Shown here piece by piece: positions 24,271 to 36,422 of a DNA stretch of 64,000 bases. The stretch comes from Bifiguratus adelaidae (taxonomy: Eukaryota > Mucoromycota > Endogonomycetes > Endogonales). Each line of letters starts with the position of its first letter. The stretch's first letter is position 1. Below the pieces are notes generated by a model that was given only the letters and a program-made list of their open reading frames with translations, was not told the origin of the DNA and did no database searches. The stretch covers positions 1 to 64,000 of the forward strand of contig MVBO01000038.1 in assembly GCA_002261195.1 (NCBI GenBank). Reading direction: 5' to 3'. Made by a program: the position numbers and the translations under genes.

Positions 24271-24299
24271 GAAGAAACGTCACACGTATTCACTGCGCC
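24271..24299. promoter_or_regulatory. 29-base gap between divergent LST8 and DNAJC8 start codons
   Basis: Both ATGs are well supported by homology, so the core promoters must lie inside or be shared through these 29 bases and the flanking 5' coding sequence. No TATA box is present. Confidence 0.5.
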
Positions 24300-25050
24300 A
24301 TGGACGACGATATCGATCGCTTCTTCTCCGTGGAGGAAAAGTATATGGAAGTGGAGCGTATCTTGACTTGCTTCAAGCTTGATCCCTTCGCAATGCTGTC
24401 ATTGCCCTACAGTCCTTTTCCTACACCGAAAGCCGTCAAAATGGCCTACCGCAAGAAGTCGCTTATGATTCACCCAGACAAAATCAAGCATGACAAAGCA
24501 GAGGAAGCCTTTGCGTTGTTGAAGAAGGCAGAGAACGAACTTTCCGACGAGACGCGGCGAGGCATATTAGCAGGGATCATAGAGGAGGCCAAGGGAGAGG
24601 CCTTGCTCGCTCAAGGCTACAAGATCAAATATTCAGCTCAACCGCCTCCCGCCGACGACGCTGCCACCGAACAAGAGGGAAAGCAAGCTCAACCTACATC
24701 CCAAATCATTTCCGAACAAGACAATCCATGGCTAGCCACCGAAGAAGGTCAATTAGGCATTAAAGAGAAACTGAAGAAGATTCAGATCGAAACAGAGCTT
24801 CGGAAAAGACGACTACAAAAGCGAGAAATGGAAGCAGAAGGTAGGTGTGCCTCACATCTCGCTGTGATACAACGTCCTGATGGAATGGATCATTTAAGGT
24901 GCATTGGCGAGAGAAAAGGAAGAAGCAATCAATGAAAAGAAACGGAAACAGGCAGAAACAAAGGCATGGGAAGAGAATAGAGATAAACGTGTGAATAGTT
25001 GGAGAGATTTCCAAAAGGGTGGTGCGGGTAAGAAGAAGAAGAAGACATAA
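24300..25050 (+). CDS. spf31: J-domain protein DNAJC8/Spf31, spliceosome-associated
   Basis: Exons 24300-24840 and 24899-25050 give 230 residues. The J domain (residues about 27-85) contains the HPD motif in LMIHPDKIKHDKAEEAFALL. A long basic coiled-coil tail follows (LKKIQIETELRKRRLQKRE) and ends in a Lys run. This is the layout of DNAJC8 and fission yeast Spf31, which associate with spliceosomes and recruit Hsp70. Confidence 0.9.
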
Positions 25051-25140
25051 AACGTCAATTCCATCCTCCAATGTTACTTTGAGGCAAAAGACAAAATTTT
25101 CGACGCCTCTCTTGCGCCGTGTTTCTAGACAGATAGAACG

Positions 25141-26889
25141 ATGGAGTCAAGTCCTAGTTCGACACAATCACCCGACATCTCTGCACCTGCAGACAATACT
25201 AATGAAAACAACGCGCATGACACTCAGACAGATAACGACTCAAAGAAGAAGCGGGCTGGTCCCAAGCGCCGGAAAGTGACGCATGGCAAGTAGCGCCATC
25301 CCCGGAGCAGGCAATAAGCTTACATCCTCTCTACTCTGCTGCAGCTTGTGTCTATTGTCGACGATCGCACATGACGTGTGACGATGGTAAGGACATGTCT
25401 ATCCGAGTGTCAAACCTGAGGTGTCTTACTCTTGTGGACAGGGCGGCCGTGTCAGCGTTGCATCAAAAGATCCATAGGGCATTTGTGTCATGACGAACCA
25501 AAGAACCCAACATCTTCCGCGACTACTACAAGTTCTATCGCCACTAGCTCTGCGCCAAACCAAGCGAATCGTGGTAATAACGGTTTCATGAGCCTCGCCA
25601 ATCTATCTCCTGATGGTAAGTCGGCAGGTGACTTTTTGCGGCCCATTGACCTGTCACTAGCATTGCGCACCCAAAATCTCAACTCGCTCAATCTCCAAAA
25701 CTTTGGTCAAATGACCAATGTCCCTCTCACCTTTGCTTCCGAACATATGGGCAACGAATTCACGGTCATTAGTGACTTTTTAGAATCGTTGGACGAGAAT
25801 CCACAAAACATCTTGAATCCCAAAAACGCTACAACTCCCAACGGCACGGTCCTTGGATCACCTACAGTCAGCACCAATGGCAGCGGAATTCACCCCAACA
25901 GCAATTCGTCTGTTCTCATCAACACGACCGAAAAATTCTTCTTGACGGCTGCTGATCCAAGCGATGGCAAGCTCGAAGATCGCTTGACGGAGGTCATCAA
26001 CGCCAAATATGAAGCTGGCTTCCTCAAACCTTACAATTACGTGAACGGATATGCGAGGTTGCAGCGATACATGGATAACAAGTAAGGGCAAGGCTGTCAC
26101 TTTGACGCAGCACTTTTCCTGACATGGGTTGCAGCATGTCTAGCATATCACGTCAACGCATATTGAACGTCATGGGTACATTCAGACCGGCTTTCCGCGC
26201 TGTTGCCCAGAGCTTGACAGATATCGATCTCATTCTGGTGGAGGAGGCATTTGAACGTCTACTACTGGTGAGTTATTGTACTTGCGAGGCGTTGCGCAAG
26301 GGTATTGATGAGCGACTGTAGGATTACGACCGGGTTTTCAGCTCTATGGGCATCCCAGCGTGCTTATGGCGTCGTACAGGAGAGATCTACAAGGGCAACA
26401 AGGAATTTGCCAGCCTGGTCGGCGTACCGATCGAAATGTTTCGTGATGGACGACTTTGCATTTACGAATTGATGGCGGAGGAAAGCGCAGTAAATTACTG
26501 GGAGGTGGGTGCAATTTATGGGCCTCTAGCTACCTTCTCACGCCTACGTGCTACAGAAATACGGCAACATTGCGTTTGATGCCGGACAAAAGGCAGTGCT
26601 GACATCGTGCCTGTTGAAGAACCCTGATCCGGGCTCTAGCCTCATCTCATGCTGCTTTTCATTTACCATACGGCGCGATAAATATAACATGTAAGTGCTT
26701 TCGCAACGTCAAGGGACAGACAGACTAATCGCATCCTCGCTCTTGCGTTCCTTTTCACCCATTTCCATAGTCCGGTAAGTCATATCACATGCATGCCATC
26801 ATGGACCACATGGACCACATGGACCAGTGAATAACCTCTGCTTGTAGACTGTAATTGTTGGCAATTTCTTGCCCGTAAATCTTCAATGA
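25141..26889 (+). CDS. ERT1: Zn2Cys6 transcription factor ERT1/AcuK (gluconeogenesis regulator)
   Basis: Eight exons: 25141-25285, 25345-25386, 25442-26081, 26135-26267, 26322-26504, 26557-26690, 26771-26774 and 26848-26889, total 440 residues. The binuclear zinc cluster reads ACVYCRRSHMTCDDGRPCQRC. The C-terminal PAS-like region (MGIPACLWRRTGEIYKGNK, LCIYELMAEESAVNYWE) and the end IPTVIVGNFLP identify ERT1/AcuK. These factors activate gluconeogenic and mitochondrial genes on non-fermentable carbon. Intron 1 begins with GC (GCAAGT at 25286) and exon 7 is four bases long. Both are needed to keep the zinc cluster and the conserved C-terminus in frame. Confidence 0.92.
26791..26827 (+). repeat. 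Three near-identical 9-base units inside the last ERT1 intron
   Basis: ATGGACCAC is repeated three times (the last copy ends CAG) in the intron between the 4-base exon and the last exon. It may be a recent slippage tract or a splicing element for the micro-exon. Confidence 0.6.
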
Positions 26890-27123
26890 CGCTCTGTAGT
26901 GCGTGATGTACCCGTTTGATACCACGCTGTACATATGGAATCCCAAAATAAGCGTGGAGAAAAGAGGCATATCGCTCGCTCGGAGTCCAAAAGACGTGAC
27001 GTCGACAAAATCGCGAAATCCAAATTTGGCAATCTGAAACAGTCATAAGAATATCGGCATGTCCTTGTGCGTTCTCCCTTGCTTCCATTCGCTAGCATTC
27101 GCTAGACATTGTCCTTGAGCTCT

Positions 27124-27747
27124 ATGGTAAGCTTTCCTTGTCCATTTCTCTGCATGTTTCCTCTATGTCTATTCTACCTTTGAGGGCTGTTCTCCTTTGC
27201 ATGCCCATCGCCACGCGCTAAGGCTAACGAATGATGCTTCTAGGCCGATAAAGCATCTCAACTGCCTCCCAATCAGAACCAGGCCAGAAAGGAGAAGGCA
27301 CCTGCACTGTCACAATCTGCCAGAGCAGGCTTGCAAGTAAGTCAACGTGTTGCCTAACGCTATCGACTGAAGCGTCGCTTAGTTTCCCGTCGGTCGTGTC
27401 CACAGATACCTCAAGAAGAAGTATAATGCGCGTGTCGGCAGCAAGGCGGCCGTTTATTCTGCTGCCATCTTAGAGTATTTGACGGCTGAGGTGCTTGAAT
27501 TGGCCGGTAATGCTACAAAGGATCTCAAGGTCAAGCGTATCACACCAAGGCACTTGCAGTTGGCTATTCGTGGTGATGAAGAACTGGATTCGTTGATCAA
27601 GGCCACGATTGCGGGTGGTGGTGTGTTACCGGTATGTGGATTGGCGATATGGATTGTGTGCAAATAATGGTTTGCTTAACACTGGTTATGTAGCATATCC
27701 ACAAGGCGCTTATAGGGAAAACAAAGGGTCAAGGAAAGAAGGTTTAA
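27124..27747 (+). CDS. HTZ1: Histone variant H2A.Z
   Basis: Exons 27124-27126 (ATG only), 27244-27336, 27383-27631 and 27694-27747 give 132 residues. The core [38 protein letters not shown] and [14 protein letters not shown] is that of H2A.Z, not canonical H2A: it has the extended acidic-patch sequence and lacks the SQ tail. SWR1 deposits H2A.Z at promoters. The N-terminal tail ([19 protein letters not shown]) differs from those I know, with few acetylatable lysines before the fold. Confidence 0.95.
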
Positions 27748-27925
27748 TATGACAAGTTTGCGTATGGACGGATACAAGCAAGCGAGGTGTATAGCCCGTG
27801 ATCTTTTTCGTTTGCATGGCTGTGACGTTTGTGCTCTCTGCTGTAATTTTTCAAGTCTCTACACGCTTGTGTGTTGGTACAATTGTAACAATGTGTAAAC
27901 ATGTGTTGTACATGGTTGTGCGCAT

Positions 27926-29472
27926 CTAGACACTAGCCTTGAATTCCGCATCCACTTTTTCGTAAAAGCCCTTCTCTAGGTAAACGTCCGCGGCGGTCAA
28001 AGCAATGCCTTTAGCCGCACGTAACATGTTGGCATGAGCCGTCGGTGTTCTGGCGGCGCCCACAAAATCAATGGTATGTGCAGCCGCTTTTGTATCAATA
28101 TCGACGAGAGCATGCATGCCAGGCACCTCGTAGGAAATGTTGCCAAAATCGGTGGATCCCATGGGGGCCGCTTCTTGCTCTTGGCGACTAGGCAACGTCA
28201 CACCGCTCTCGGTCAGGTATTGGGTATATCGTTCACCCAGCACGGAGTTGGTCTTGACGTCTGCCAATGGGATCACATATTGGCATTGGTACGAGTAGAC
28301 CTTGTCGTCGTTGACTTACCCAAGTAAGGCTCGTCAGCCGTCACCTTGACGGTTGTCCCGGTTGCCATGGCTGCAGATGAGAAGATCTTGTGCACCTTTT
28401 CCATAAAGGACATGAGTGACTTTCTGTCAGGAGCGCGAACGATCCAGCGAGCTTTGGTCTTGTCAGGAATAACATTGGGCGCCCCGCCGCCGTTCAGAAT
28501 GACACCGTGGATCCTGTCATTCAAAGATCAGTCGACCTTTTTACTCGCACTTGCGGTTAAAGTTACCTGTGGGTGGGAGGCATTTGTTGACGTAGCATGG
28601 ACATGCCATTATAGCATTGAACGACGGCGTCCAAGGCGTTCAATCCTTCCCATGGGGCTGCTACATGTGGAATGTTTGAGGTTTTGGGATCTCTATGCCG
28701 TGAGGAAACATACCCGAAGCATGACTGGATCGGCCAAAGTATTCCACGGTGAGATCGGAAATGGCGAGGTATTTGGCATAGACGAGGTCGGTATTGCTAC
28801 AAGGATCAAAGAAGAGTTATCTCCCAGTTGCGTCCGACCAGACATGGAAGCTTACTAGGGATGCAACATCATGCAGAGATCAATGTTCTTGAAGGCGCCC
28901 TGTTTGCTCATGATGCACTTGCCACCTCCACCCTCTATCGACAATCCAATCAGCACCATTCGCAGCTCATTTCGCCAGTACTCCACCTTCCGCAGGCGTG
29001 CCGAGCAACACCACTCTGCCCTCTGTTGAGGTTTCCTCCAAGACCTTCTTGGTCGCAACGGCCGCCGCAATACCAGAGATGGCAATCAGATTGTGCCCAC
29101 AAGCATGACCTAACACAAGTTGAGCAACAGCGTCGATCTGTGTATCTGACCCATACCGATACCCGGTAACGCATCATATTCACTGCAAAACGCCACTGTG
29201 CGGCCACCAGAACCGACTTGACACACGGCCTCAAAGGCAGTCGGCATACCATAGGCTCCACGAACGACCTGAAAGCCTTGCTGTTCGAGATAGGTCGTCA
29301 GCACCTCGTGGGCATGGACCTCTTGAAAGGCCGTCTCGGGATGGTCGTGAATCTAAGCGCCCGCGTAAGCATCAGCCTTAGGGATAGACCATCTTACATT
29401 CACGCTAAGATCTCGTAAATCGGCATTTATGCCCTCGATGGCCTGCGCAATGATATCCTTGACCGATGTCAT
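27926..29472 (-). CDS. M20-family amidohydrolase (PM20D2-like)
   Basis: A multi-exon gene. Metal-site motifs are visible: [29 protein letters not shown] (the HACGHN His ligands and the following catalytic region), [11 protein letters not shown] and [18 protein letters not shown]. The C-terminal exon carries [16 protein letters not shown]. The family hydrolyses amide bonds in small dipeptide-like or acyl-amino substrates. The start at 29472 ([10 protein letters not shown]) is conservative. An upstream in-frame ATG at 29541 would add an Arg-rich 23-residue extension that could be a mitochondrial presequence. Confidence 0.87.
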
Positions 29473-30879
29473 GATAGGAAAAGAGCGAGAGATAACATTC
29501 GTTCGAAGGCGGGCCCTCCGACCACTCGGCTGACCCCACATTCAATGACCATATTTGGTCATGCAGATATGAAAGGCGGGAAAATGCAGAGAAACAGTTG
29601 CTCTCTTGGGCAGAACTGCGTAGTGTTTAGTTGATTTGTCACCATTGGATTGACCATGTCAGGATCAGAAAGGATAGGAGATGCTGTGGTGCGCACAGGT
29701 GCTATAGAATGATGTTAATTTATCTGGTATCTGTTCCAAGATTGCTGCCGCACTTCGTCCACACCCTTTGTCTTTCTTTGTCTTTCTTTGTCTTGTATGC
29801 ATCCATAGGATGACCTGGCATCACTTTGGTTCATAACGACTCTTAAGCCCATATCTACATACTTGTCTATTCTTCCATGCAATGTCTGCACGTGGCAGTG
29901 ACAAGCCATGGTTTTAGTCACGAACAATCGCGATCCCACGTGTCTTTTTGGCGCGCTTCGTTACGCATGATATCAAGACATGTGGGATAAGCCTGCTGTA
30001 GCTCCAGACCATCCACATACATCGTCCTGTTCAATTCAGACGCCACCGGTTACATTCAACGTGAATGAAAGAGGCCGAGATATTGGTCATACCCACAACC
30101 TGCCAACCCCATTCGGCTAAACATTTATCCTCACAGCCGGTTCATAGAGCAAGGAGTCGATCCAAACGTATCCTTGAAACGCAGTATCGCCAAGAAACGA
30201 TACGATGCTCCCGATTGCCCCTCGTCATGCCGCCCGCTCTGAAAACCTGACCACCCCCTGCTATTTCATTCGTGGCCCCAATCCCTTGAACACAAGTGAG
30301 GCCATCCGTTGTGTGTACCGGACCGGAGCTCCCACCACCCCCTGGCTGTAACCTGGCATCCTCATGATCGATGTAAGATCCATTGTTGCACTACAAGATA
30401 TTTGTCCTACCTGACGAAGGATTTTACCCTGGCCCCTTTCCTTCCTCCATCCATGCCACACCGAACCACCGACGCTCTTCCCCGTGTACCCATACGACCC
30501 TAACGTGACCCGTCCATCTAATACCCTAGCCCGGCCTCCATTTTATCGTGTCAAATGTCACACTTCGCTCTTGTAAAAGGGGGCCAATTTCTGATTGTCC
30601 CGATCCAAGAATAGAAAATGCCCTGATTGATCTCACACACCAACTGCTGGAAAGGGTGTGCTTTGCCTTGTCTCGCTTCCTCTCTCCCTCTCTCACTTTC
30701 GTCCGCTTAGTCTTTTGTTACGGTTCTCATACACATTCCTTTGTCTGGACCCCTAGCACACGCGACGAGGGAGCGCGGCGCGCTCCTTGTTATATTTAGA
30801 CTCTCATTGCATCATTCGCTTATTAGCTTTCCTGTTTGTCGGTTGAGCTTTACCTTTGTCCCTCTCTCTTCTTCTGCAC
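29473..30879. other. Large intergenic region upstream of the chitin synthase gene
   Basis: About 1.4 kb between divergent genes, the longest non-coding stretch in the window. It contains two CACGTG E-boxes (29889-29894 and 29937-29942), a 10-base tandem repeat at 29767-29794, and pyrimidine-rich sequence just before the chitin synthase ATG. Long upstream regions are common for regulated cell-wall genes. Nothing coding was found. Confidence 0.6.
29767..29794 (+). repeat. 10-base tandem repeat, 2.8 copies
   Basis: The unit TTTGTCTTTC occurs twice perfectly and once truncated. Confidence 0.8.
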
Positions 30880-33800
30880 ATGTCCTCGGAGCCACGCACT
30901 GGGTCACCAGGACAGGGACGTCGAGTCTATTCTGCCACGCCAGATAGACCTCAGTCACCGCCAGTAGAAGGGAGCCGAAAGACGAGTCTACTCCGACGGA
31001 CGAGTACAACGACCGAGACAAACGATGGGCGACCTACGCGGCCTAAACGACAAAAGTCGCTCGTCAGACCAGAGAGAGAGCGAATCAACGCTGACCATCG
31101 ACAGTATCATTATCGACAGCATGTGGCCGAACAGCTCGAGTCAGGATGGAGAGGTGGTTTTGAAGCCAGTACGACGGGAAATGCTCCGCTTTATAATCTT
31201 GAAAATGGTCCTCGAGGCGCAGTGACGGGTGTATGGCCTCCACAACCATTGTATCCATCAGAAGAGCCAGGTGCTCTGAATGACCACACTGGTCGGACAA
31301 CTCCACCGACGATGCCGATGCAGAACCTGAATCTTCATCCATTGTTGAAGCGTGGCAAGTCCATTTTGGGTCGGGAAGAGCCGCAGATGAAGGAAAAGAT
31401 GCCTGAGACCAAGTCAAAGGCAGCCAAGGCCATTGTATCTCCCTTCGAACCTCCGGCCCCAACCACAGCCACAAAGACAAAGAAGATTAGAGTTCCTGGG
31501 GCAACAGACCAAAGTGGGGAGAGGAAGTGGCCGGATTGCTGGCAAACCTATTGCCGCTTACTCACCTGCTGCATTCCTGGTGGTTTGTTGGAATTGTTTG
31601 GTGAGTATGCGCACAGTATAGATTACGCGCCCCGTGAACTGAACATTGGCCTCTAGGGATGCCCAACCCTCTTACACAGAAAGCATGGAGGGAAAAGATT
31701 GGACTCTTGTCCATCATTTTCCTCATTTGCGGTGCTGTCGGATTTCTCACCTTTGGCTTTACACAAGCTGTCTGTCCCACACCGCCGCTCACGTTTCGTA
31801 TCGGGACCATCAATCCCGGGTACCTCATTATCAACGGCTGGGCGTATCAGCTAGCCAGCTGGAGCCATCCACCCATCCCCGGGTTTCCATCCAACATGAC
31901 CAACATCTTGTACCCTCCCATCAACGCAGGTGGCATGGACGCTACATTCCTTTTTCAGAATGTCAATCAACAGTGTCTTGGCGTCATCACCCCGAAGGCT
32001 GGCGCGGTCATTGAAGGTATGCAGGGCAACAAGGTACCCACCTATTTTCCATGTCGCTTGTTCAACCCCAATATCACGGCACCGCCGGATCCGAGTACTT
32101 ACACCAATTATTCCGGCTGTCACTTGACGACAACCGCAAGAGATGCGTATTATCAAATGGAGACGATTGGCGCAAAAGACAATAATGGAAAGTATCAGAA
32201 AGGTGGCCAAGTGTATTATGCCTGGGAAGATGTGCGAGGAAAAGCCAATTTGGTCGTCTACAATGGGTGAGTGGTTCCGAACGTGCAGGTTTTGGGAAGG
32301 TCGACTAAGTAAGCTGTCTGTCTGCTCAGTAATGTGCTGAACTTAGCTCTGCTCAAATCGCTTCCAACCAACCTCTTCAGCACTCCGGCGAACGGGCTCA
32401 TGCAACAAATTATCAATGCCAATGGGACCTCTCCCTTAGGCGGCACCGATATTACTCTCTATGTCTCCACCTCGCGCGATCCTTCAGTGAACTATTACAA
32501 GGAGGCTGAATGCATGTCCGACATCATCAAGGTTGGCCAGATTGATACTATGTCCCTAGGCTGTATTGCATCCCAACTGGTGCTTTACCTGTCATTGTGC
32601 GTTATTCTCGGAGTCATCATCATCAAATTCACTCTCGCCATTATCTTTGGTTGGTTTTTGTCATGGAAATTGGGTTACTTCAAGGAGGGTGATTCTTACA
32701 AGGATCGAATGAAGCGTGCCAATGAGATTGAAAGTTGGACAGACAACATTCTTCGGCCGGCAGACGCTATTCGGCCACGCAGTTATGCGAGCGCAGACTC
32801 GCTTAAGCGGCAAACGATCATACCTCGAAAGTCGCGCTTCACGACACAGGAATTTGGATCCACTCATTTTGACAATACTGCTGCGAGAACAAGTACAGCA
32901 CATTTCGCTAGAAGTCCAATGGGTCCCAACATGCGCGCAAGCGGAATTCTTCAAGTATCAGCGTCCGGCACGGCTACTCCCCCACTTCGATCGTCTCACA
33001 TGGGTGGTAGCGTTCATTCCATTCCACGTAGTTTGGACAGGTCTCGTCGGTCGTCTACATCGTCCACCTCGATTGGCAAGGTGTGTGCTAATGCAGGCAT
33101 GTCCTCCTGTCCATTTCCCCTGGCCAAAGGTGTTGTCCCACAACCACCACCAGACTATCAACCCTTCCATTTTCCACTCATTCCCGCAATCTGCCTCATC
33201 ACCTGTTACTCTGAAGGTGAAGAAGGCATCCGAACCACACTCGATTCCATCGCCACCACAGACTATCCGAATTCACACAAACTTATTCTCATCATCGCCG
33301 ATGGGATCATCACCGGTGCAGGCAACAGCAAGCCGACTCCAGATATCTGTGTGGACATGATGACGGATCTCATTGTTCCCAGAGACCGAGTTCAACCGTA
33401 CTCCTATGTTTCCATTGCAGATGGCGCAAAACGACACAACATGGCCAAGATTTACGCCGGTTTTTACAAGTACGACAATACTACAGTTGATCCGTCCAAG
33501 CAGCAACGTGTACCGATGATCACCATCGCAAAATGCGGCACGGAAGCGGAAGCAAACGAGAAAAAGCCTGGCAATCGAGGTAAACGGGACTCGCAAATCA
33601 TCCTCATGAACTTTTTGCAAAAAGTCATGTTTGACGAGCGTATGACTTTGCTTGAGTACGAGTTTTTCAACAGCATTTGGCGTGTGTGCGGCATCTCGGC
33701 CGACAAATTCGAGGCGGTGTTGATGGTAGGGTCTTTTTTCCGGTCTTGGCCATCAGCAAGGACTCACATTGCGTGCTTTAGGTGGATGCAGATACAAAGA

Positions 33801-35415
33801 TCTTTCCGGATTCTCTGACTCGACTTCTTGCCTGCCTGGTCAAAGACCACGATATCATGGGGTTGTGCGGTGAAACCAAGATTGGAAATAAGACCGATAG
33901 CTGGGTGTCCATGATACAGGGTACGTGACTTTGCTTCTCCTTGTTCTCCAGCGTCAGCGACTAATGGTCCGTCACAGTATTCGAGTACTACATTTCGCAT
34001 CATCAGATTAAGGCCTTTGAGTCCATCTTCGGCGGTGTAACGTGTTTGCCCGGTTGTTTCTGCATGTATCGCATCAAAGCGCCCAAAGGACCAAACGGAT
34101 ATTGGGTTCCAATCTTAGCCAATCCCGACGTTGTCCAACACTATTCCGAGAACATTGTCGACACACTGCACAAGAAGAATCTCTTGTTGCTTGGTGAAGA
34201 TCGGTACCTGTCTACACTCATGCTCAAGACGTTTCCCAAACGTAAAATGGTATTTGTTCCGCAAGCCGTCTGCAAGACTGTGGTGCCAGATACATTCAAT
34301 GTGTTACTCTCGCAACGTCGACGATGGATAAATTCGACCATTCATAATCTTGCCGAATTAGTTTTTGTGCGCGATCTATGGTATGTGATCCTGCAGATGG
34401 TCGGACCTGTTCTTGACTCACTCCGTTCGTTTACAGTGGTACATTTTGCTTCTCGATGCAATTTATTGTCTTTATGGACCTAGTAGGCACGGTTGCATTG
34501 CCAGCTGCCATCTCCTTCACGTTGTATCTCGTGATCAGGGCCTGTCTCGGCTATGCGATGGACGAACTGATTCCGCTCATCTTGCTCGCGGTCATTTTGG
34601 GTCTTCCAGCCGTGTTGATTGGACTGACGAGCCGAAAGCTCATCTACGTTGGATGGATGATGGTCTACTTGCTCAGTCTTCCCATCTGGAACTTTGTCTT
34701 GCCCGTGTATGCTTACTGGCATTTCGATGATTTCACATGGGGGGATACCCGTAAACTGGCATCTGGCAAAGACACCCATCACGGTGACAAGGAAGGCGAA
34801 TTCGATTCGTCAAAGGTCATCATGAAGAGATGGGCAGAATACGAGCGCGAGCGGCGCAGCAGAGGTCTTTATAGCAACCTCCAGGGCGATTACCCTGGTT
34901 CAGGCCAGTCGATTGACACGATCTCTTCCGAAGAGGATCTTGCTTCGCTTAGGTATGAGCGTCATAAAGTGTCGAATATCTGTCCTCAACAACCCTTTAG
35001 ACATGTCCCGTTCCGCAAAGGCCATGACCGCACACCTTCCGGTTCCATGCTCCTGAGCCCGCCACTCTTGACGAATTCCCATGTCATGACACCGCACACC
35101 TTTTTCAATGGCGCAGACTCGGACATCAAGTCTCCCCTTTTGACAGGCAACATGTCCATGTCCACTCAATCCTACCACTTCCACAGTCCGCTCACTGCCG
35201 ATGTCAAACCTTACAAAGCAACCTCGAATGGGTCCCATCTATCTACGCGACGATCTTCCTCGAATGCATCTACCAGTCAACCCTCGAGTCCTTTAGCTGT
35301 TCCGACAGCCTTGGGATCTAACAGCCACCATCCGTCACCGAATGCGTCGGAACCGCCAAAGCCTCCACCTCATCGTGTTGCCCCCCGGTCTGACATGCGA
35401 CACGAGATCGATTAG
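30880..35415 (+). CDS. CHS3: Chitin synthase, division III (class IV/Chs3 type)
   Basis: Exons 30880-31600, 31657-32266, 32330-33725, 33782-33920, 33978-34380 and 34437-35415 give 1,415 residues. A basic, disordered N-terminus of about 230 residues precedes the first membrane helix ([17 protein letters not shown]). An extracellular loop with sequons and a second helix cluster ([18 protein letters not shown]) follow. The glycosyltransferase core has [21 protein letters not shown] and the product-binding QRRRW, then C-terminal helices. The enzyme polymerises UDP-GlcNAc into chitin across the plasma membrane. A 48-base GTATGA...TTTAG stretch near 34952-34999 could be an in-frame optional intron. 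The Ser/Pro-rich tail is likely phosphoregulated. Confidence 0.94.
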
Positions 35416-35517
35416 TCCCGTCTGTCGCATACCTGTATTATTACCGCACATCTTCATGTATACACCTGAGAAAGTCTAGGAATGTACCATTTTAATCACA
35501 ACAATGAAAAGGAACCA

Positions 35518-36387
35518 TCACGATGAATCTCTGAACCCATGAATGATGATATCCTCGCCCAAAGGTGTGTATTGCATACGCGGCAATCGAAACGCATTGG
35601 CTTGAACAGCTACACCTTCAGGCCCAATGAAGAGCGGTGCCATCGTAATAATGAGCGCATCCATGATGTGTTCCTGTAGACAAGACTGAATCACGGACGC
35701 GCCGCCTTCAATCATGATTGACCGAATGTTGTAGTCGGGTTGATTCAGGGTGTGAATGACGTCTGATAGGTTTAGGGCGTAAGTGTCGTCTTGTGTCGTA
35801 GAGGTTATCGGAATGATGCGTGCGCCTGCTGATTCAAGGTGTGTCTAAGAATCAAGAATAGTGAGGATCGGCAAAGGCATCCCGAGCCGCCTTACCACAC
35901 GGTCAGCGTTCGTCTCATGCACCGTAGAGGACGTGATGATCCAGGGTTGAGGTGAGACGCCACATTTATAGTTGTGAATTAGCTTACAATCCAGAGGCGT
36001 CCGGAGTTGGGTATCGAGAACAATGGGTCGAGGTTGTCCCTTGGACGGTACCGGGACCAATCTCACTGAAGAATATTTTAGCTTTTGCTCAACCCTGCAG
36101 TCACCTTACCATTCAGACTAGGATTGTCATTCAAGACGGTACCAATGCCTACGAGTATACCATCGTGTAGAGCCCGCAACCTAAGCAAAAGCGACTATAA
36201 GTCTCAACGCTACACAGCGATCTCGAGCCTACTTGTGCGTCATGGTCATGGACAGATCGCCGGAGAGAACAAGCTGGCGTCCATTCCGTATCCCTATACG
36301 TGCGTCCAAGCTCTGCGCATACGTCAAGGTGACAAAATGCTCGCAATGTGCGATGCGTTCTTGCACCTCTTGTAGAACAGCATCCAT
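35518..36387 (-). CDS. RIB7: Diaminohydroxyphosphoribosylamino-pyrimidine reductase (riboflavin synthesis)
   Basis: Four exons with matching phases. Family marks are FVTLTYAQSLDARIG at the N-terminus, ALHDGILVGIGTVLNDNPSLN, PRPIVLDTQLRTPLD and IMIEGGASVIQ. This is the RibD C-terminal reductase fold in its stand-alone fungal form (Rib7), which reduces the ribose of the pyrimidine intermediate with NADPH. The start at 36387 (MDAVLQEVQERI) lies 35 bases from the divergent dynamitin start. Confidence 0.92.
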
Positions 36388-36422
36388 TTCCAAATTGAGG
36401 ATTGACGCGCCCCATGGCAACC
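36388..36422. promoter_or_regulatory. 35-base gap between RIB7 and dynamitin start codons
   Basis: Divergent start codons leave only 35 bases. The RIB7 frame stays open into the dynamitin leader, so the two transcripts probably overlap at their 5' ends. Confidence 0.45.
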
